Origin: Bacillus sp. E(2018)
GTDB taxonomy: Bacteria > Bacillota > Bacilli > Bacillales > Fictibacillaceae
Length of the DNA stretch: 64,000 nucleotides
Direction: 5' to 3'
Assembly (NCBI RefSeq): GCF_005503015.1
Contig: NZ_SCOL01000001.1
Location: 2,356,001-2,420,000 of the forward strand
Part shown: positions 24,707 to 33,255 of the stretch, piece after piece
Layout: every line of letters begins with the position of its first letter
Numbering within the stretch: the first letter of the stretch is position 1
The notes under the pieces: generated by a model
Told to the model about the DNA's origin: nothing
Seen by the model: the letters and a program-made list of their open reading frames with translations, nothing else
Databases searched by the model: none
Program-made: the position numbers and the translations under genes

Positions 24707-25558
24707 CTATCGTTTCATCGTCTGGAAGCGCATCTGCTTGCGGAACACTTCTTTTATCATGTACGGAACGCCTAACTGGTCGTTTGTACGCGTGATCCAC
24801 TTCGCTTTTCTCTTTACTTCATCAGGTGCGTTTGCCATCGCTACACCTAGACCTGCAAACTCGATCATATCTAGATCGTTATAAGAATCCCCAATCGCTA
24901 CCATCTCATTTGGAGCGATTCCTAGTTTCTCACCAAGGTACCTTAAGGCATTTCCTTTTGTTACTTTTTTAGCTGTGATCTCCAGCTGGCATTTGGCTGA
25001 TGAAGAATACTCAAAGTCTGGCATATGCTCTTTAAGATACTTCATAGCAGACTCGCATTCTTTCTCATCAAAGAACTGTACATCCATCTTTGGCGGTGCC
25101 ACTTCTTGGGAGAGAACATAATCCCCAAGGTTCTCTGTAAAAGATACAGGGTAGAATAAAGGGTCACCCGTGCTCAATGTTAATTTCGCAACAAGCTGAC
25201 TTTTTTGCTTGAGTTGATTTCCGACGGAGAAGCGCTCATGGACTACGCGCATGTGGCATTCGTAATTTCCAAGCACTTCTACCAATCTATACGTATCCTC
25301 GACCGATAACCTTTTCTCTTGAAGAGGTTCATCAAGAGATGAAGCAATGAATCCACCATTATGACTGATCAAATAACTGTCGATCTTTAACGCTTTTGCG
25401 ATCTTTTGTGTAGATGGAAAACTCCTGCCCGAAGCGAGTGTGACATAGACCCCTTTTTGCTGCACATAATCAATGGCTTCTTTCGTTTCTTTATCGATAC
25501 GGAAATTGCTTCGCAGTAGGGTTCCGTCGATGTCGATCGCTAGTAAACGGTATACCAT
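24707..25558 (-). CDS. yhaX: YhaX, Cof-type HAD phosphatase
   Basis: A 283-aa HAD hydrolase. Motif I DIDGTLLRSN (Asp 9 and 11), motif II TLASGRSFP, Lys in KVTKGNAL, and motif IV GDSYNDLDMIEFAGLGVAMANA. The N-terminus MVYRLLAIDIDG and the block HERFSVGNQ...LSTGDPLFYPV match YhaX of B. subtilis. Such enzymes dephosphorylate sugar phosphates or flavin/PLP intermediates. Unlike B. subtilis YhaX, whose catalytic Asp appears replaced in my memory of the sequence (NIDGT, TNRN), all catalytic residues are intact here. SD GGGGGGAGCGCATC. Confidence 0.85.
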   Translation of the reverse strand: MVYRLLAIDIDGTLLRSNFRIDKETKEAIDYVQQKGVYVTLASGRSFPSTQKIAKALKIDSYLISHNGGFIASSLDEPLQEKRLSVEDTYRLVEVLGNYECHMRVVHERFSVGNQLKQKSQLVAKLTLSTGDPLFYPVSFTENLGDYVLSQEVAPPKMDVQFFDEKECESAMKYLKEHMPDFEYSSSAKCQLEITAKKVTKGNALRYLGEKLGIAPNEMVAIGDSYNDLDMIEFAGLGVAMANAPDEVKRKAKWITRTNDQLGVPYMIKEVFRKQMRFQTMKR

Positions 25559-25667
25559 GATGCGCTCCCCCCATTTCGCGAAAATATAGTATAAGAACTC
25601 GTGTTAAGTTTATGACCTTGAAACATGCTTTAGAACGCGGACAAACCTAAGAAATATTAGGCAAAAG

Positions 25668-25702
25668 AAAAACCCCCTGCTACAAAAGTAACAGGGGGAT
25701 AG
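25668..25702 (-). terminator. terminator of yheA
   Basis: Stem CCCCCTGT / GCAGGGGG and TTTTTCTTTT tail on the minus strand, 13 nt after the yheA stop. Confidence 0.85.
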
Positions 25703-25714
25703 ATCAGCACATCA

Positions 25715-26083
25715 TTATTGCTGTTGTCCGTCTTCTTCAACCATTGGTCCGTAAAGCTCTTCCAGTGGTTTTGTGATCACTTTATTTAGATCATTGATGA
25801 TCATGCTCATGCGTTGCTCTGCAGCCATAAGCTTTGAGATCGTTTCGTTCTGCTGTACATCAGCAAAAAGCTTCTGAGCTTCTTCGATCTCTTCAGGAGT
25901 CACTTCTTGACCGTTCATTTGTTTTTGTTGAAGGTTTACTTGAATATCACGGAATTTACCGAATAGTTCTTTCGTTTCCGGATTGTTATTTACTTCATCA
26001 TAGCTTTGTTTTAAAGCTGTAAAGTCCTCACTATTGCGCAATGCTTTTTCTAAGTCGTAAGCAACATCGTATACGTTTGACAT
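25715..26083 (-). CDS. yheA: YheA, YlbF/YmcA-family protein
   Basis: A 122-aa all-helical protein of the YlbF/YmcA (Com_YlbF) family. NVYDVAYDLEKALRNSEDFTALKQSYDEVNNN and EQRMSMIINDLNKVITKPLEELYG match YheA. YmcA/YlbF/YaaT paralogues form a complex that modulates RNase Y, but YheA itself is uncharacterised. ATG follows TAGGAGGTATTTTACCA; last gene of a yheB-yheA pair 49 bp apart. Confidence 0.88.
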   Translation of the reverse strand: MSNVYDVAYDLEKALRNSEDFTALKQSYDEVNNNPETKELFGKFRDIQVNLQQKQMNGQEVTPEEIEEAQKLFADVQQNETISKLMAAEQRMSMIINDLNKVITKPLEELYGPMVEEDGQQQ

Positions 26084-26132
26084 TGGTAAAATACCTCCTA
26101 TTGATTAACTACGGTACCCACTATAACAGACT

Positions 26133-27269
26133 CTACAAAAATAGTACAAGGATACCTTGAAATACACCGATAATTCCACCTAACAAGGCTCCTAGCCATG
26201 TTATCATCTTAAGTTCACTTTTTGCGATTGATATGATGATTTCCTCTAGACGCTCTAGAGAAAAAGCCTCAACCTGTTCTTCCACAATTTTCGCAAGATG
26301 CATCTTTTCAAGCAGCATCTCTAATCGATCGACAAATAGGTCTAGACCTGCAGATACTGCTTTTGGTGTTAGGTCATTCACAATCCAGCTATCAACCGAA
26401 CTCGCTAATGAAGAAACAGGTGTGTTTAAATATTCTTCGATGGGAAGTCTAGCTGTAATTTCTTTCGCTAAACCTGATGTCATCTCAGTCATGTTAAAAA
26501 GCCCGAATGCTTCGTCCATTCTTTTTTCCATAAAGTTGCGATATTCTTGCTTGATAAGATTCAGCATGGTATCACGTGTATTTTCATGTTTCATAAACTT
26601 GATCAGCTCTGGTTGTACTTTGTCTGCAATGCTAACATTACCAAAGAACATAGACACCATATTAACGAGCATCCCTTTATCCATAAGAAAGGCATCAATA
26701 CCACTCGCTAGTGATTTCCGGCCTTCTTCACTTTCTAAATAAGTAACCCCTTTGTTCAAGAGCCAATCTACGACTTCGGGTAACTTTTCTTCCCCTGCAG
26801 CAACAAATTTTTCTGGCAGAACATCTTTCATTTCCTTACCATTTGATTCCTGAAGCATTCTATTCATTCGAGAACTCAGCCATGCTTCTGTTGTTGTTTG
26901 GATTCGGTTCTGAACATCATCCACACCGAAATCTTGTTTAAGCAGATCACTGATCGTCATATCACTCTTTAAGAAGCGTTTCACTTCTGCTTGAACGAGT
27001 TCAGTCATCTCTTTGCGAAATTCGTTATCGTTAATTTTCGCCTGAACACCTTCTGCGGTCAGAAGATGTTTAGTTACGGTCTCACCCAGCTGCACGGCGA
27101 GTTGTTTTCTACGCTTCGGTATGAGTCCAGGTGTAAATGGAACTCGATATTTACCGATGTATAATGTAGTAAACGGTCTGAATAGCATTCGGATTGCAAT
27201 GGAGTTTGTTAGACCACCAATAAACGCACCGACGATCGCCATGATAGAAATTGAAATCCATATATTCAT
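26133..27269 (-). CDS. yheB: YheB, DUF445 membrane protein
   Basis: A 378-aa protein with a hydrophobic helix at each end (IMAIVGAFIGGLTNSIAIRMLF and TWLGALLGGIIGVFQGILVLFL) and an amphipathic helical body, as in DUF445 proteins. The sequence GGLTNSIAIRMLFRP...PFTPGLIPKRR near the start is the family signature. In B. subtilis YheB is a spore protein of unknown role. SD GGAGACAAAAAT. Confidence 0.88.
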   Translation of the reverse strand: MNIWISISIMAIVGAFIGGLTNSIAIRMLFRPFTTLYIGKYRVPFTPGLIPKRRKQLAVQLGETVTKHLLTAEGVQAKINDNEFRKEMTELVQAEVKRFLKSDMTISDLLKQDFGVDDVQNRIQTTTEAWLSSRMNRMLQESNGKEMKDVLPEKFVAAGEEKLPEVVDWLLNKGVTYLESEEGRKSLASGIDAFLMDKGMLVNMVSMFFGNVSIADKVQPELIKFMKHENTRDTMLNLIKQEYRNFMEKRMDEAFGLFNMTEMTSGLAKEITARLPIEEYLNTPVSSLASSVDSWIVNDLTPKAVSAGLDLFVDRLEMLLEKMHLAKIVEEQVEAFSLERLEEIIISIAKSELKMITWLGALLGGIIGVFQGILVLFL

Positions 27270-27282
27270 ATTTTTGTCTCCA

Positions 27283-27993
27283 TTACTCTAGATTCTTATT
27301 TTGCTCCCCTTTTGGAAGGATATCCACATAATAAAAACGATCTTCATTGGTGAACATATCTTTTACCATTCGCGTCTCCCCTAACGTATACGTAACAGGA
27401 AAGGAAAAGTTCGGTCCATCAAAAACAAACGTGTGAAATTCTCCGTTCTCACCACATATATCATGTTTCTTCGGATAGTCTTCTATAAACTGCTCGTCTA
27501 TGACACGTCCAGTAAAAGAGGAATCTATTTTTAATGTATCTGAGCAGCACACAACTGTTCTAAACTCTTCACTCAAAAACTCATCCATAATTTGCTCAGA
27601 ACTCTCACCCCATATTGGAAAAATTGGTGTGATTCCTGTACCGTCTAACATGTTTTCCCGATATTTTTTTACATCTTCTAAAAAAATATCCCCAAACATG
27701 ATGTACTGAATACCATCAGCCTTAATGTCGTCAACAGCTTTTTCCATTCTTTGTTGGTACAGATCATTCGAACAATTTTTAGGAATCCAAACCGCTCGGA
27801 GAGGTAGACCAAGTGATTTCGCCTGCAACTCTAAAAGTTCATTTCGAACGCCATGCATGGTTGTCCGCTCGTAGTCTTCTGTTAACGTTGTTAGTAAGGA
27901 ATCAATCTCCCATTCTTCCGACTTCTGCAGTCGATATAGAGCTAATATTGAATCTTTCCCTCCGCTAAATGAAACGACAATTTTCTTCTTCAT
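27283..27993 (-). CDS. Dph6-related ATP pyrophosphatase
   Basis: A 236-aa adenine-nucleotide alpha hydrolase with the PP-loop SFSGGKDSILAL at residues 8-19 and the downstream GVRNELLELQAKSLGLPL and FGDIFLEDVKKYRE motifs of the DUF71/Dph6 group. Archaeal and eukaryal Dph6 amidates diphthine; bacteria lack diphthamide, so the substrate must differ. Its start overlaps the deacetylase stop (ATGA), and yheB follows after 13 bp, suggesting a four-gene operon. Confidence 0.85.
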   Translation of the reverse strand: MKKKIVVSFSGGKDSILALYRLQKSEEWEIDSLLTTLTEDYERTTMHGVRNELLELQAKSLGLPLRAVWIPKNCSNDLYQQRMEKAVDDIKADGIQYIMFGDIFLEDVKKYRENMLDGTGITPIFPIWGESSEQIMDEFLSEEFRTVVCCSDTLKIDSSFTGRVIDEQFIEDYPKKHDICGENGEFHTFVFDGPNFSFPVTYTLGETRMVKDMFTNEDRFYYVDILPKGEQNKNLE

Positions 27994-28631
27994 CTAGGAT
28001 CCTCCGTATTGAACGATTTAGGAGGCAATACGAACTCATAGCCTTCTAGTTTTAATTCAGAAATCAATTCATCTAAAATTTCTACGGTTTGCTTTAATTC
28101 ATGAAGAAGAATAATAGAGCCATCCTCAGCATGATTTAAGATGTTATGAACAATGTGTAAAGGATCTTTTTTGTGTTCCCAATCCAGACCCGCCACTTCC
28201 CATAAAAAAGGAATCACATTGAGCTTCTTTAGAACATCCAATGTATCTTCATTAAACTGTCCATAAGGCGGACGAAAATATCTCACTTTTTGACCTGTGA
28301 GAGATTCTAACTGTTTCAAATTTGTAGAAATATCATGAAGCTGGTCACGATAAGATAGTCTCGTTAATTCACGATGGCGCAATGAATGCCCACCGATCAT
28401 ATGTCCCTCTTCAATCACACGTTTCCAAGGACGTTTTACATGCAACAACTTTGACTGCCAAAAGAACAGTGCTTGTACTCCATGTTTCTTTAGGATATCT
28501 AGCAGTTCGACCAAAACAGAGGATGGCCCATCATCAAATGTAAGAATCAAAGATTTTGATGCTTCTGGTGAATCCTGCTGGTCCCAATTTTTTTTATTTG
28601 TCCAAATCTCTTTATTTTCCCAGTCGTACAC
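27990..28631 (-). CDS. polysaccharide deacetylase family protein, start disrupted by in-frame TGA
   Basis: NodB-type carbohydrate esterase, 213 aa from GTG 28631. Motif 1 LTFDDGP (catalytic and metal Asp), motif 2 HSLRHRELT (HxxxH), motif 3 RYFRPPYG, and late FLWEVAGLDWE and ILLHE. It would de-N-acetylate wall or other glycans, yet no signal peptide is seen. The only strong ribosome site (AAGGGGGAGACACC) precedes ATG 28667, whose frame reads MKTCP, then TGA (28650-28652), then VTSATVVYDWENK into the deacetylase. So either GTG 28631 is used without an SD, by reinitiation, or the gene carries a nonsense mutation or sequencing error. Confidence 0.72.
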   Translation of the reverse strand: MYDWENKEIWTNKKNWDQQDSPEASKSLILTFDDGPSSVLVELLDILKKHGVQALFFWQSKLLHVKRPWKRVIEEGHMIGGHSLRHRELTRLSYRDQLHDISTNLKQLESLTGQKVRYFRPPYGQFNEDTLDVLKKLNVIPFLWEVAGLDWEHKKDPLHIVHNILNHAEDGSIILLHELKQTVEILDELISELKLEGYEFVLPPKSFNTEDPR

Positions 28632-28762
28632 GACCGTTGCAGAAGTTACTCAAGGACACGTTTTCATGGTGTCTCCCCCTTCTTGGGAATCTGTTAGTTT
28701 AGTTAACCACTTAACATTGCTATAATAATAGCAAGCTTTTTCTTGAAAGGATATGAAAAAGG

Positions 28763-29656
28763 ATGCTCGATAAGCTAAAGAAGCACTATAAAAATTCTAT
28801 GACAACAGACCTCTCACAGCAGTCTGGCTATTATTGGTTCCTTTCAGATGACAGCGAACCGTTCGGTATCTCAAAACTTGCTGTTTCAGAATCGGAACTA
28901 ACATTACTTCAATCCATGTTTAACACATATGAAAATGACAATTCTTCAAATGTGTTCTCGTCACAGCAGTTAAAATGGAAATCGCTCCTTTTTGATGAAG
29001 AAACAACAACTGAAGAGGGCTTCTATCGTTTTGTACACTTTTTTAGCAAACAGCCGATCACGGATCATGCTTCTTTTTCTGAAGCAGTAAATGGCCTTTT
29101 TCCTGAGGATGCAGTTCTCCTTCTTAACAAAGATCTTAAGAGTGGCGTTATTATTGAAACATCAAAACAGGAGTTTAGTGAGACACCTTATGAAGCGTTA
29201 AAAGACATGCTTTCTACAGATTTTTATTTGGATATATCCATTTATATAGGTTGCTATAACAATCAACTTCGTCGCGCAAAAGAAACGTATACAAGAGAAC
29301 AGCAACAATTTTTAGACGTGCGGAATCGTTTGATGCCGAAATCCATATATACAGTAGCCGATATCGTTCCGTATATCCTTCTTCAGTCCGCCAGTCCGAT
29401 GGCCGATCAAACATTAACAGCACTAGTAGAAGAGTGGCGAGAAGAAGACGAGGAAACGCTAAAAAGCATCAAAGTATTTGTTGAATGCAACCTTAATGTT
29501 TCATTAGCAGCGAAGCAATTATATATTCACCGAAACAGCCTTCAATATCGTGTGGAAAAGTTTTATGACAAAACAGGCATTGATGTGAAGCAATTGAAGA
29601 ATGCACTCACCGTTTACTTGGCCATTCTTCTTGTCGAACAAAAAGATCCTCGCTAA
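28763..29656 (+). CDS. PucR/CdaR-type helix-turn-helix regulator
   Basis: A 297-aa protein. The C-terminal 60 residues (TLKSIKVFVECNLNVSLAAKQLYIHRNSLQYRVEKFYDKTGIDV) form the PucR-type HTH found in CdaR/sugar-diacid regulators. The N-terminal 220 residues match no domain I can name. Effector unknown. It lies just upstream of msmX, so control of sugar uptake is a reasonable guess. ATG 28763 has AAAGGA about 11 nt upstream. Confidence 0.8.
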   Translation: MLDKLKKHYKNSMTTDLSQQSGYYWFLSDDSEPFGISKLAVSESELTLLQSMFNTYENDNSSNVFSSQQLKWKSLLFDEETTTEEGFYRFVHFFSKQPITDHASFSEAVNGLFPEDAVLLLNKDLKSGVIIETSKQEFSETPYEALKDMLSTDFYLDISIYIGCYNNQLRRAKETYTREQQQFLDVRNRLMPKSIYTVADIVPYILLQSASPMADQTLTALVEEWREEDEETLKSIKVFVECNLNVSLAAKQLYIHRNSLQYRVEKFYDKTGIDVKQLKNALTVYLAILLVEQKDPR

Positions 29657-29665
29657 CTCTAAACA

Positions 29666-29702
29666 GCCTCTTTGTGCACATTGCATAAAGAGTTTTTTTT
29701 AT
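29666..29702 (+). terminator. terminator of the PucR-type gene
   Basis: Stem CTCTTTGTGC / GCATAAAGAG with eight T residues. Confidence 0.8.
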
Positions 29703-29759
29703 TTTAGGCATGTCGTCCATTTACGTTTTACGATATGAAAGCGTAAACTTAAAACATTA

Positions 29760-29773
29760 AGAAAACGTTTACA
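29760..29773 (+). promoter_or_regulatory. cre-like CcpA operator before msmX
   Basis: AGAAAACGTTTACA differs at one position from the cre consensus TGWAANCGNTNWCA. A second, weaker match, TGAAAGCGTAAACT (two mismatches), lies at 29736-29749. Both sit 20-60 nt before the msmX start, where CcpA binding would block initiation under good carbon supply. Confidence 0.55.
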
Positions 29774-29793
29774 TCGGAAGGGGATTTTTAAAA

Positions 29794-30891
29794 ATGGCAG
29801 GTATTAAGTTAAATAACATCGTAAAAAGATATGATAATAAAGTAACAGCTGTACATGATTTCAACCTTGATATTTCGGATAAAGAATTCATCGTATTCGT
29901 AGGACCATCTGGTTGCGGTAAATCAACAACGCTTCGTATGATCGCTGGTCTAGAAGAAATTTCTGAAGGTGATCTGATCATCGATGAGCGCGTTGTAAAC
30001 GATGTGGCGCCAAAAGATCGTGATATCGCGATGGTTTTCCAAAACTATGCCCTTTATCCTCACATGAACGTTTATGACAACATGGCATTTGGACTTAAAT
30101 TAAGAAAGTTCAGCAAAGAAGAAATTGAAAAGCGTGTTAAAGAAGCAGCACGTATTCTTGGTCTAGAGCAATACTTAGATCGTAAACCAAAAGCACTTTC
30201 AGGTGGTCAGCGTCAGCGTGTTGCACTAGGACGTGCAATCGTTCGTGATGCAAAAGTATTCTTGATGGATGAGCCGTTATCCAACCTTGATGCTAAACTT
30301 CGTGTTCAGATGCGTGCGGAAATCACAAAGCTTCACCAACGTCTACAAACCACTACCATCTATGTAACGCATGACCAAACAGAAGCTATGACGATGGCAA
30401 CTCGTATCGTTGTTATGAAAGACGGACGTATTCAGCAAGTTGGATCTCCGAAAGAAGTATACGATACGCCTGAGAACATCTTCGTTGGTGGATTTATCGG
30501 AAGCCCTGCAATGAACTTCTTGAATGGTACGCTTGAAGATGGATTCTTCAAAGTTGGCGACACGAAGATTGCAGTTCCTGGCGGAAAGATGAAGATTCTA
30601 CAAGAAAAAGGCTACAACAACAAAGATGTTGTCCTAGGTATCCGTCCAGAAGATATTCACGATGAGCCTGTATTCTTAGAGTCATCTTCAAACACGAAGA
30701 TCGAAGCGAAGATCGATGTTGCTGAACTAATGGGTGCTGAAACGTTCTTGTACTCTACAGTTAGCGGACAAGATTTTATCGCACGAGTAGATTCTCGTAC
30801 AGACATTCGCAACGGCCAGGACATTTCCTTAGCGTTTGACATGAACAAAGCACATTTCTTTGATAAAGAAACGGAACTACGTATCCGTTAA
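29794..30891 (+). CDS. msmX: MsmX/UgpC-type multi-sugar ABC ATPase
   Basis: A 365-aa ATPase that energises several sugar importers. Walker A GPSGCGKSTT at about 38-47, Q-loop FQNYALYPHM, signature LSGGQRQRVALGRA, Walker B KVFLMDEPLSNLDAKLR, switch THDQ, and a C-terminal MOI/OB domain (VVLGIRPEDIHDEP). In B. subtilis MsmX serves maltodextrin, arabinan, galactan and other importers that lack their own ATPase. ATG 29794 follows GGAAGGGG. Monocistronic between two terminators, with cre-like boxes upstream. Confidence 0.93.
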   Translation: MAGIKLNNIVKRYDNKVTAVHDFNLDISDKEFIVFVGPSGCGKSTTLRMIAGLEEISEGDLIIDERVVNDVAPKDRDIAMVFQNYALYPHMNVYDNMAFGLKLRKFSKEEIEKRVKEAARILGLEQYLDRKPKALSGGQRQRVALGRAIVRDAKVFLMDEPLSNLDAKLRVQMRAEITKLHQRLQTTTIYVTHDQTEAMTMATRIVVMKDGRIQQVGSPKEVYDTPENIFVGGFIGSPAMNFLNGTLEDGFFKVGDTKIAVPGGKMKILQEKGYNNKDVVLGIRPEDIHDEPVFLESSSNTKIEAKIDVAELMGAETFLYSTVSGQDFIARVDSRTDIRNGQDISLAFDMNKAHFFDKETELRIR

Positions 30892-30904
30892 TCTTCAATC
30901 AAGT

Positions 30905-30949
30905 AAAGGGTTGAGCCAAAGATTATTCTTCGGCTCAACCTTTTTTTGT
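30905..30949 (+). terminator. terminator of msmX
   Basis: Stem GGTTGAGCC / GGCTCAACC with seven T residues. Confidence 0.88.
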
Positions 30950-31090
30950 GTCTAAATCTATTTTCTTATATTTCCCCTGTTATTTTTTACTTTATCGGGG
31001 AAAATGTTTAATGATTGACGAAATCGTCATTCGTTTATACAATAAATTCTATAAAATTTGTCGGGATTATCCTGACGAGGAGGACTTCAT

Positions 31091-31870
31091 TTGAAAAACA
31101 CATTTAAATTCCTGTCAGCTCTCGCTCTTTCTGTCATTCTGTTGTCAGCATGCGGAAATTCAGACGAGTCAAAATCAGGTTCGAACACTGATAAAAAAGT
31201 ACTTACAGTTGGTACTGAAGCTACATATCCACCTTTCTCATACCGTGATAAAAAGACAAACGAAATCACTGGCTATGATGTAGAAGTAGCTAAAGAAGTT
31301 GCCAAGCGTCTTGATATGGAGCCAAAGTTCGTTGCAACTGAATGGAAAAACATGTTTACGTCTCTAGACTCTAAACGATTTGACCTTGTAGCGAATCAAG
31401 TAACCATCACAGACGAAAGAAAAGCTAAATATGATTTCTCGACTCCTTATACTGTTTCTGGTGGACAAGTTATTGTCAACAAAGACAACAAAGATATTAA
31501 AGGAATTGAAGATTTAAAAGGCAAAGTAGTCGGTACAACACAAGGAAGTAACTATGCTGCTGAAGCTGAAAAAGCTGGAGCAAAAACAAAGTTCTATAAA
31601 GGTGCTGCACAAGTATTAACAGATCTAGATGTTAATCGTGTAGACGCGGCGATGAACGATCAACTTTTCATCCTAACAGAATTAAAGAAAACAGATTATA
31701 ACGTTAAAGCGGTTGGTGAACCTTTTAACGAGAATGAAATGGCATTTGCATTCCGAAAAGATGATAAAAATCTAATTAAAGATGTAAACAAAGCCCTTGA
31801 AGAAATGAAAAGTGACGGTACACTGAAAAAGCTCTCCGAAAAATATTTTGGAGAAAATGTAAGTGAATAA
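31091..31870 (+). CDS. amino-acid (cystine-type) ABC transporter substrate-binding lipoprotein
   Basis: A 259-aa periplasmic-binding-protein-like lipoprotein, lipobox LLSAC (Cys21). The family 3 signature GYDVEVAKEVAKRL and the segments TVGTEATYPPFSY, EWKNMFTSLDSKRFDLVANQVTITDERKAKYDFS resemble TcyA of B. subtilis, so L-cystine is the likeliest ligand, but other polar amino acids are possible. Start codon TTG 31091 behind GACGAGGAGGACTTCAT. The next gene, the permease, overlaps by 8 bp. Confidence 0.85.
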   Translation: MKNTFKFLSALALSVILLSACGNSDESKSGSNTDKKVLTVGTEATYPPFSYRDKKTNEITGYDVEVAKEVAKRLDMEPKFVATEWKNMFTSLDSKRFDLVANQVTITDERKAKYDFSTPYTVSGGQVIVNKDNKDIKGIEDLKGKVVGTTQGSNYAAEAEKAGAKTKFYKGAAQVLTDLDVNRVDAAMNDQLFILTELKKTDYNVKAVGEPFNENEMAFAFRKDDKNLIKDVNKALEEMKSDGTLKKLSEKYFGENVSE

Positions 31871-32516
31871 TTTATCAGAAATTCTGATCAACTCCCTCCC
31901 CTATTTATTGGAGGGAGCTGTTTTTACTATCGTCATAAGCCTTGTATCGATTTTCGGAGCGCTTATTTTCGGATTGGTTGTTGCTTTATGCAGGATGTCA
32001 TCGAATAAATTCTTGTCAGGGATTGCCAAGGGGTATATTTCTTTCTTTAGAGGAACGCCATTATTAATTCAATTATTAATTCTCTATAACGGTTTCACGT
32101 TTATTTATGTACCAGAAGGATGGCAGGCTGCACTCGCTGGCCTCATACTTCATTTTAGTGCCTATATTGCAGAATCCTATCGGGGAGCTATTCAGTCGAT
32201 TGAAAAAGGACAATGGGAAGCTGCTTTTTCACTCGGGATGAACAGATACCTTACGTATAAAGAAGTAATTCTCCCGCAAGCTTGGAGAATTTCGATTCCA
32301 TCTGTTTGGAATTCATTGATCGATATCGTTAAAGCTTCTTCACTAGCATCAGTAATTACAGTACCAGAGCTTACTTTGATGGCAGATCAGATCAGCGCAT
32401 CACAATTGATCGTATTACCTGTTCTAGTAGAAGCTGCAGTCATCTATTGGATTTTAACTTCTCTTTTGGATGGCCTTCGCGTATTGATTGAAAGAAGAAT
32501 CAGAATCAGTCAATAA
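31863..32516 (+). CDS. amino-acid ABC transporter permease
   Basis: A 217-aa HisM-type permease with five or so helices and the EAA loop EAAFSLGMNRYLTYKEVILPQAWRI. YISFFRGTPLLIQLLILYN is typical of amino-acid (TcyB-like) permeases. Start GTG 31863 overlaps the binding-protein gene. A terminator follows at once and no ATPase gene is present, so the importer must borrow an ATPase encoded elsewhere. Confidence 0.87.
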   Translation: MNNLSEILINSLPYLLEGAVFTIVISLVSIFGALIFGLVVALCRMSSNKFLSGIAKGYISFFRGTPLLIQLLILYNGFTFIYVPEGWQAALAGLILHFSAYIAESYRGAIQSIEKGQWEAAFSLGMNRYLTYKEVILPQAWRISIPSVWNSLIDIVKASSLASVITVPELTLMADQISASQLIVLPVLVEAAVIYWILTSLLDGLRVLIERRIRISQ

Positions 32517-32553
32517 TCCTTCATGTCTCTTTTAGATATGAAGGTTTTTTTTA
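32517..32553 (+). terminator. terminator of the amino-acid importer operon
   Basis: Stem CCTTCATGTCT / AGATATGAAGG with eight T residues; the end overlaps the stop of the convergent zinc-ribbon gene. Confidence 0.82.
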
Positions 32554-32799
32554 TTCCCACTCACCTATAAAAAAAAGCACTTCTTGATGACAAGCATCAC
32601 AATAAAATACGTGCGGGCACTGGCTTTCTACAAAATTACTCGGATAGCCATCCTCTAGCTTCAGTTCATCCACTTCCATGTAAGGACTGTAATCGTCGAA
32701 AAAATCACTTACTCTTCCTTGATCTTGAACCGCCCTTCCGCATTCTGGACAGCGAACGTTTATCGTTTGAAAATTATTACAGATTGGACACATCGCCAT
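32551..32799 (-). CDS. small zinc-ribbon protein, unknown
   Basis: An 82-aa acidic protein with Cys pairs CPIC (start), CPEC, and later CPHVFYCDACH, enough for one or two structural zinc sites. No named family recognised. ATG 32799 has AGGAG nine nt upstream; the frame extends to a TTG at 32808 that is too close to it. It is downstream of the SASP gene but beyond that gene's terminator. Confidence 0.7.
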   Translation of the reverse strand: MAMCPICNNFQTINVRCPECGRAVQDQGRVSDFFDDYSPYMEVDELKLEDGYPSNFVESQCPHVFYCDACHQEVLFFIGEWE

Positions 32800-32818
32800 C
32801 TCTATCAACTCCTATGAT

Positions 32819-32854
32819 TTAAAAAGGGAGTGGATTCCTCCACCCCCCGTTTTA
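32819..32854 (-). terminator. terminator of the SASP gene
   Basis: Minus-strand stem GGGGGGTGGA / TCCACTCCC with TTTTTAAAT tail, 19 nt after the SASP stop. Confidence 0.75.
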
Positions 32855-32872
32855 TATCAGTGACGAGCTAAG

Positions 32873-33067
32873 TTAGCGATTACCGCCACTTAACTGTTGC
32901 TGACCCATTGCGACTAAACGTTTTGTCATTTCCCCACCAACCGAGCCATTCGCACGAGCAGTTGTATCTGGGCCAAGTGTAACACCGAACTCAGATGCGA
33001 TCTCATATTTCATTTGATCAATGGCTTGCTGTGCTCCTGGGACAACCAATTTGTTTCTTCTTGCCAT
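32873..33067 (-). CDS. alpha/beta-type small acid-soluble spore protein
   Basis: A 64-aa SASP, which saturates spore DNA and protects it. Family hallmarks: [23 protein letters not shown] (with the GPR protease site EIASEFGV) and the C-terminal [24 protein letters not shown]. The open frame extends to 33133, but ATG 33067 has AAGGGGGTGAAACAC and yields the canonical MARRNKLVV start. Related to SspA/B/C/D; which one cannot be said. Confidence 0.95.
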   Translation of the reverse strand: MARRNKLVVPGAQQAIDQMKYEIASEFGVTLGPDTTARANGSVGGEMTKRLVAMGQQQLSGGNR

Positions 33068-33255
33068 GTGTTTCACCCCCTTGCCCTTATTGTGTATCTC
33101 ACCCGTTTCTCTATTCGCTCCTATCACTGGCAATATATAGCTTTCTTCCCACTACAAATCGAGTGATGTGTTCAAAAAGGTTGTCTAGTTGGTTTATACT
33201 GAATTATAGTAAGAAAAAAATCATGTGATGATTATGAAAAAGTTGGTGAAAGAAA

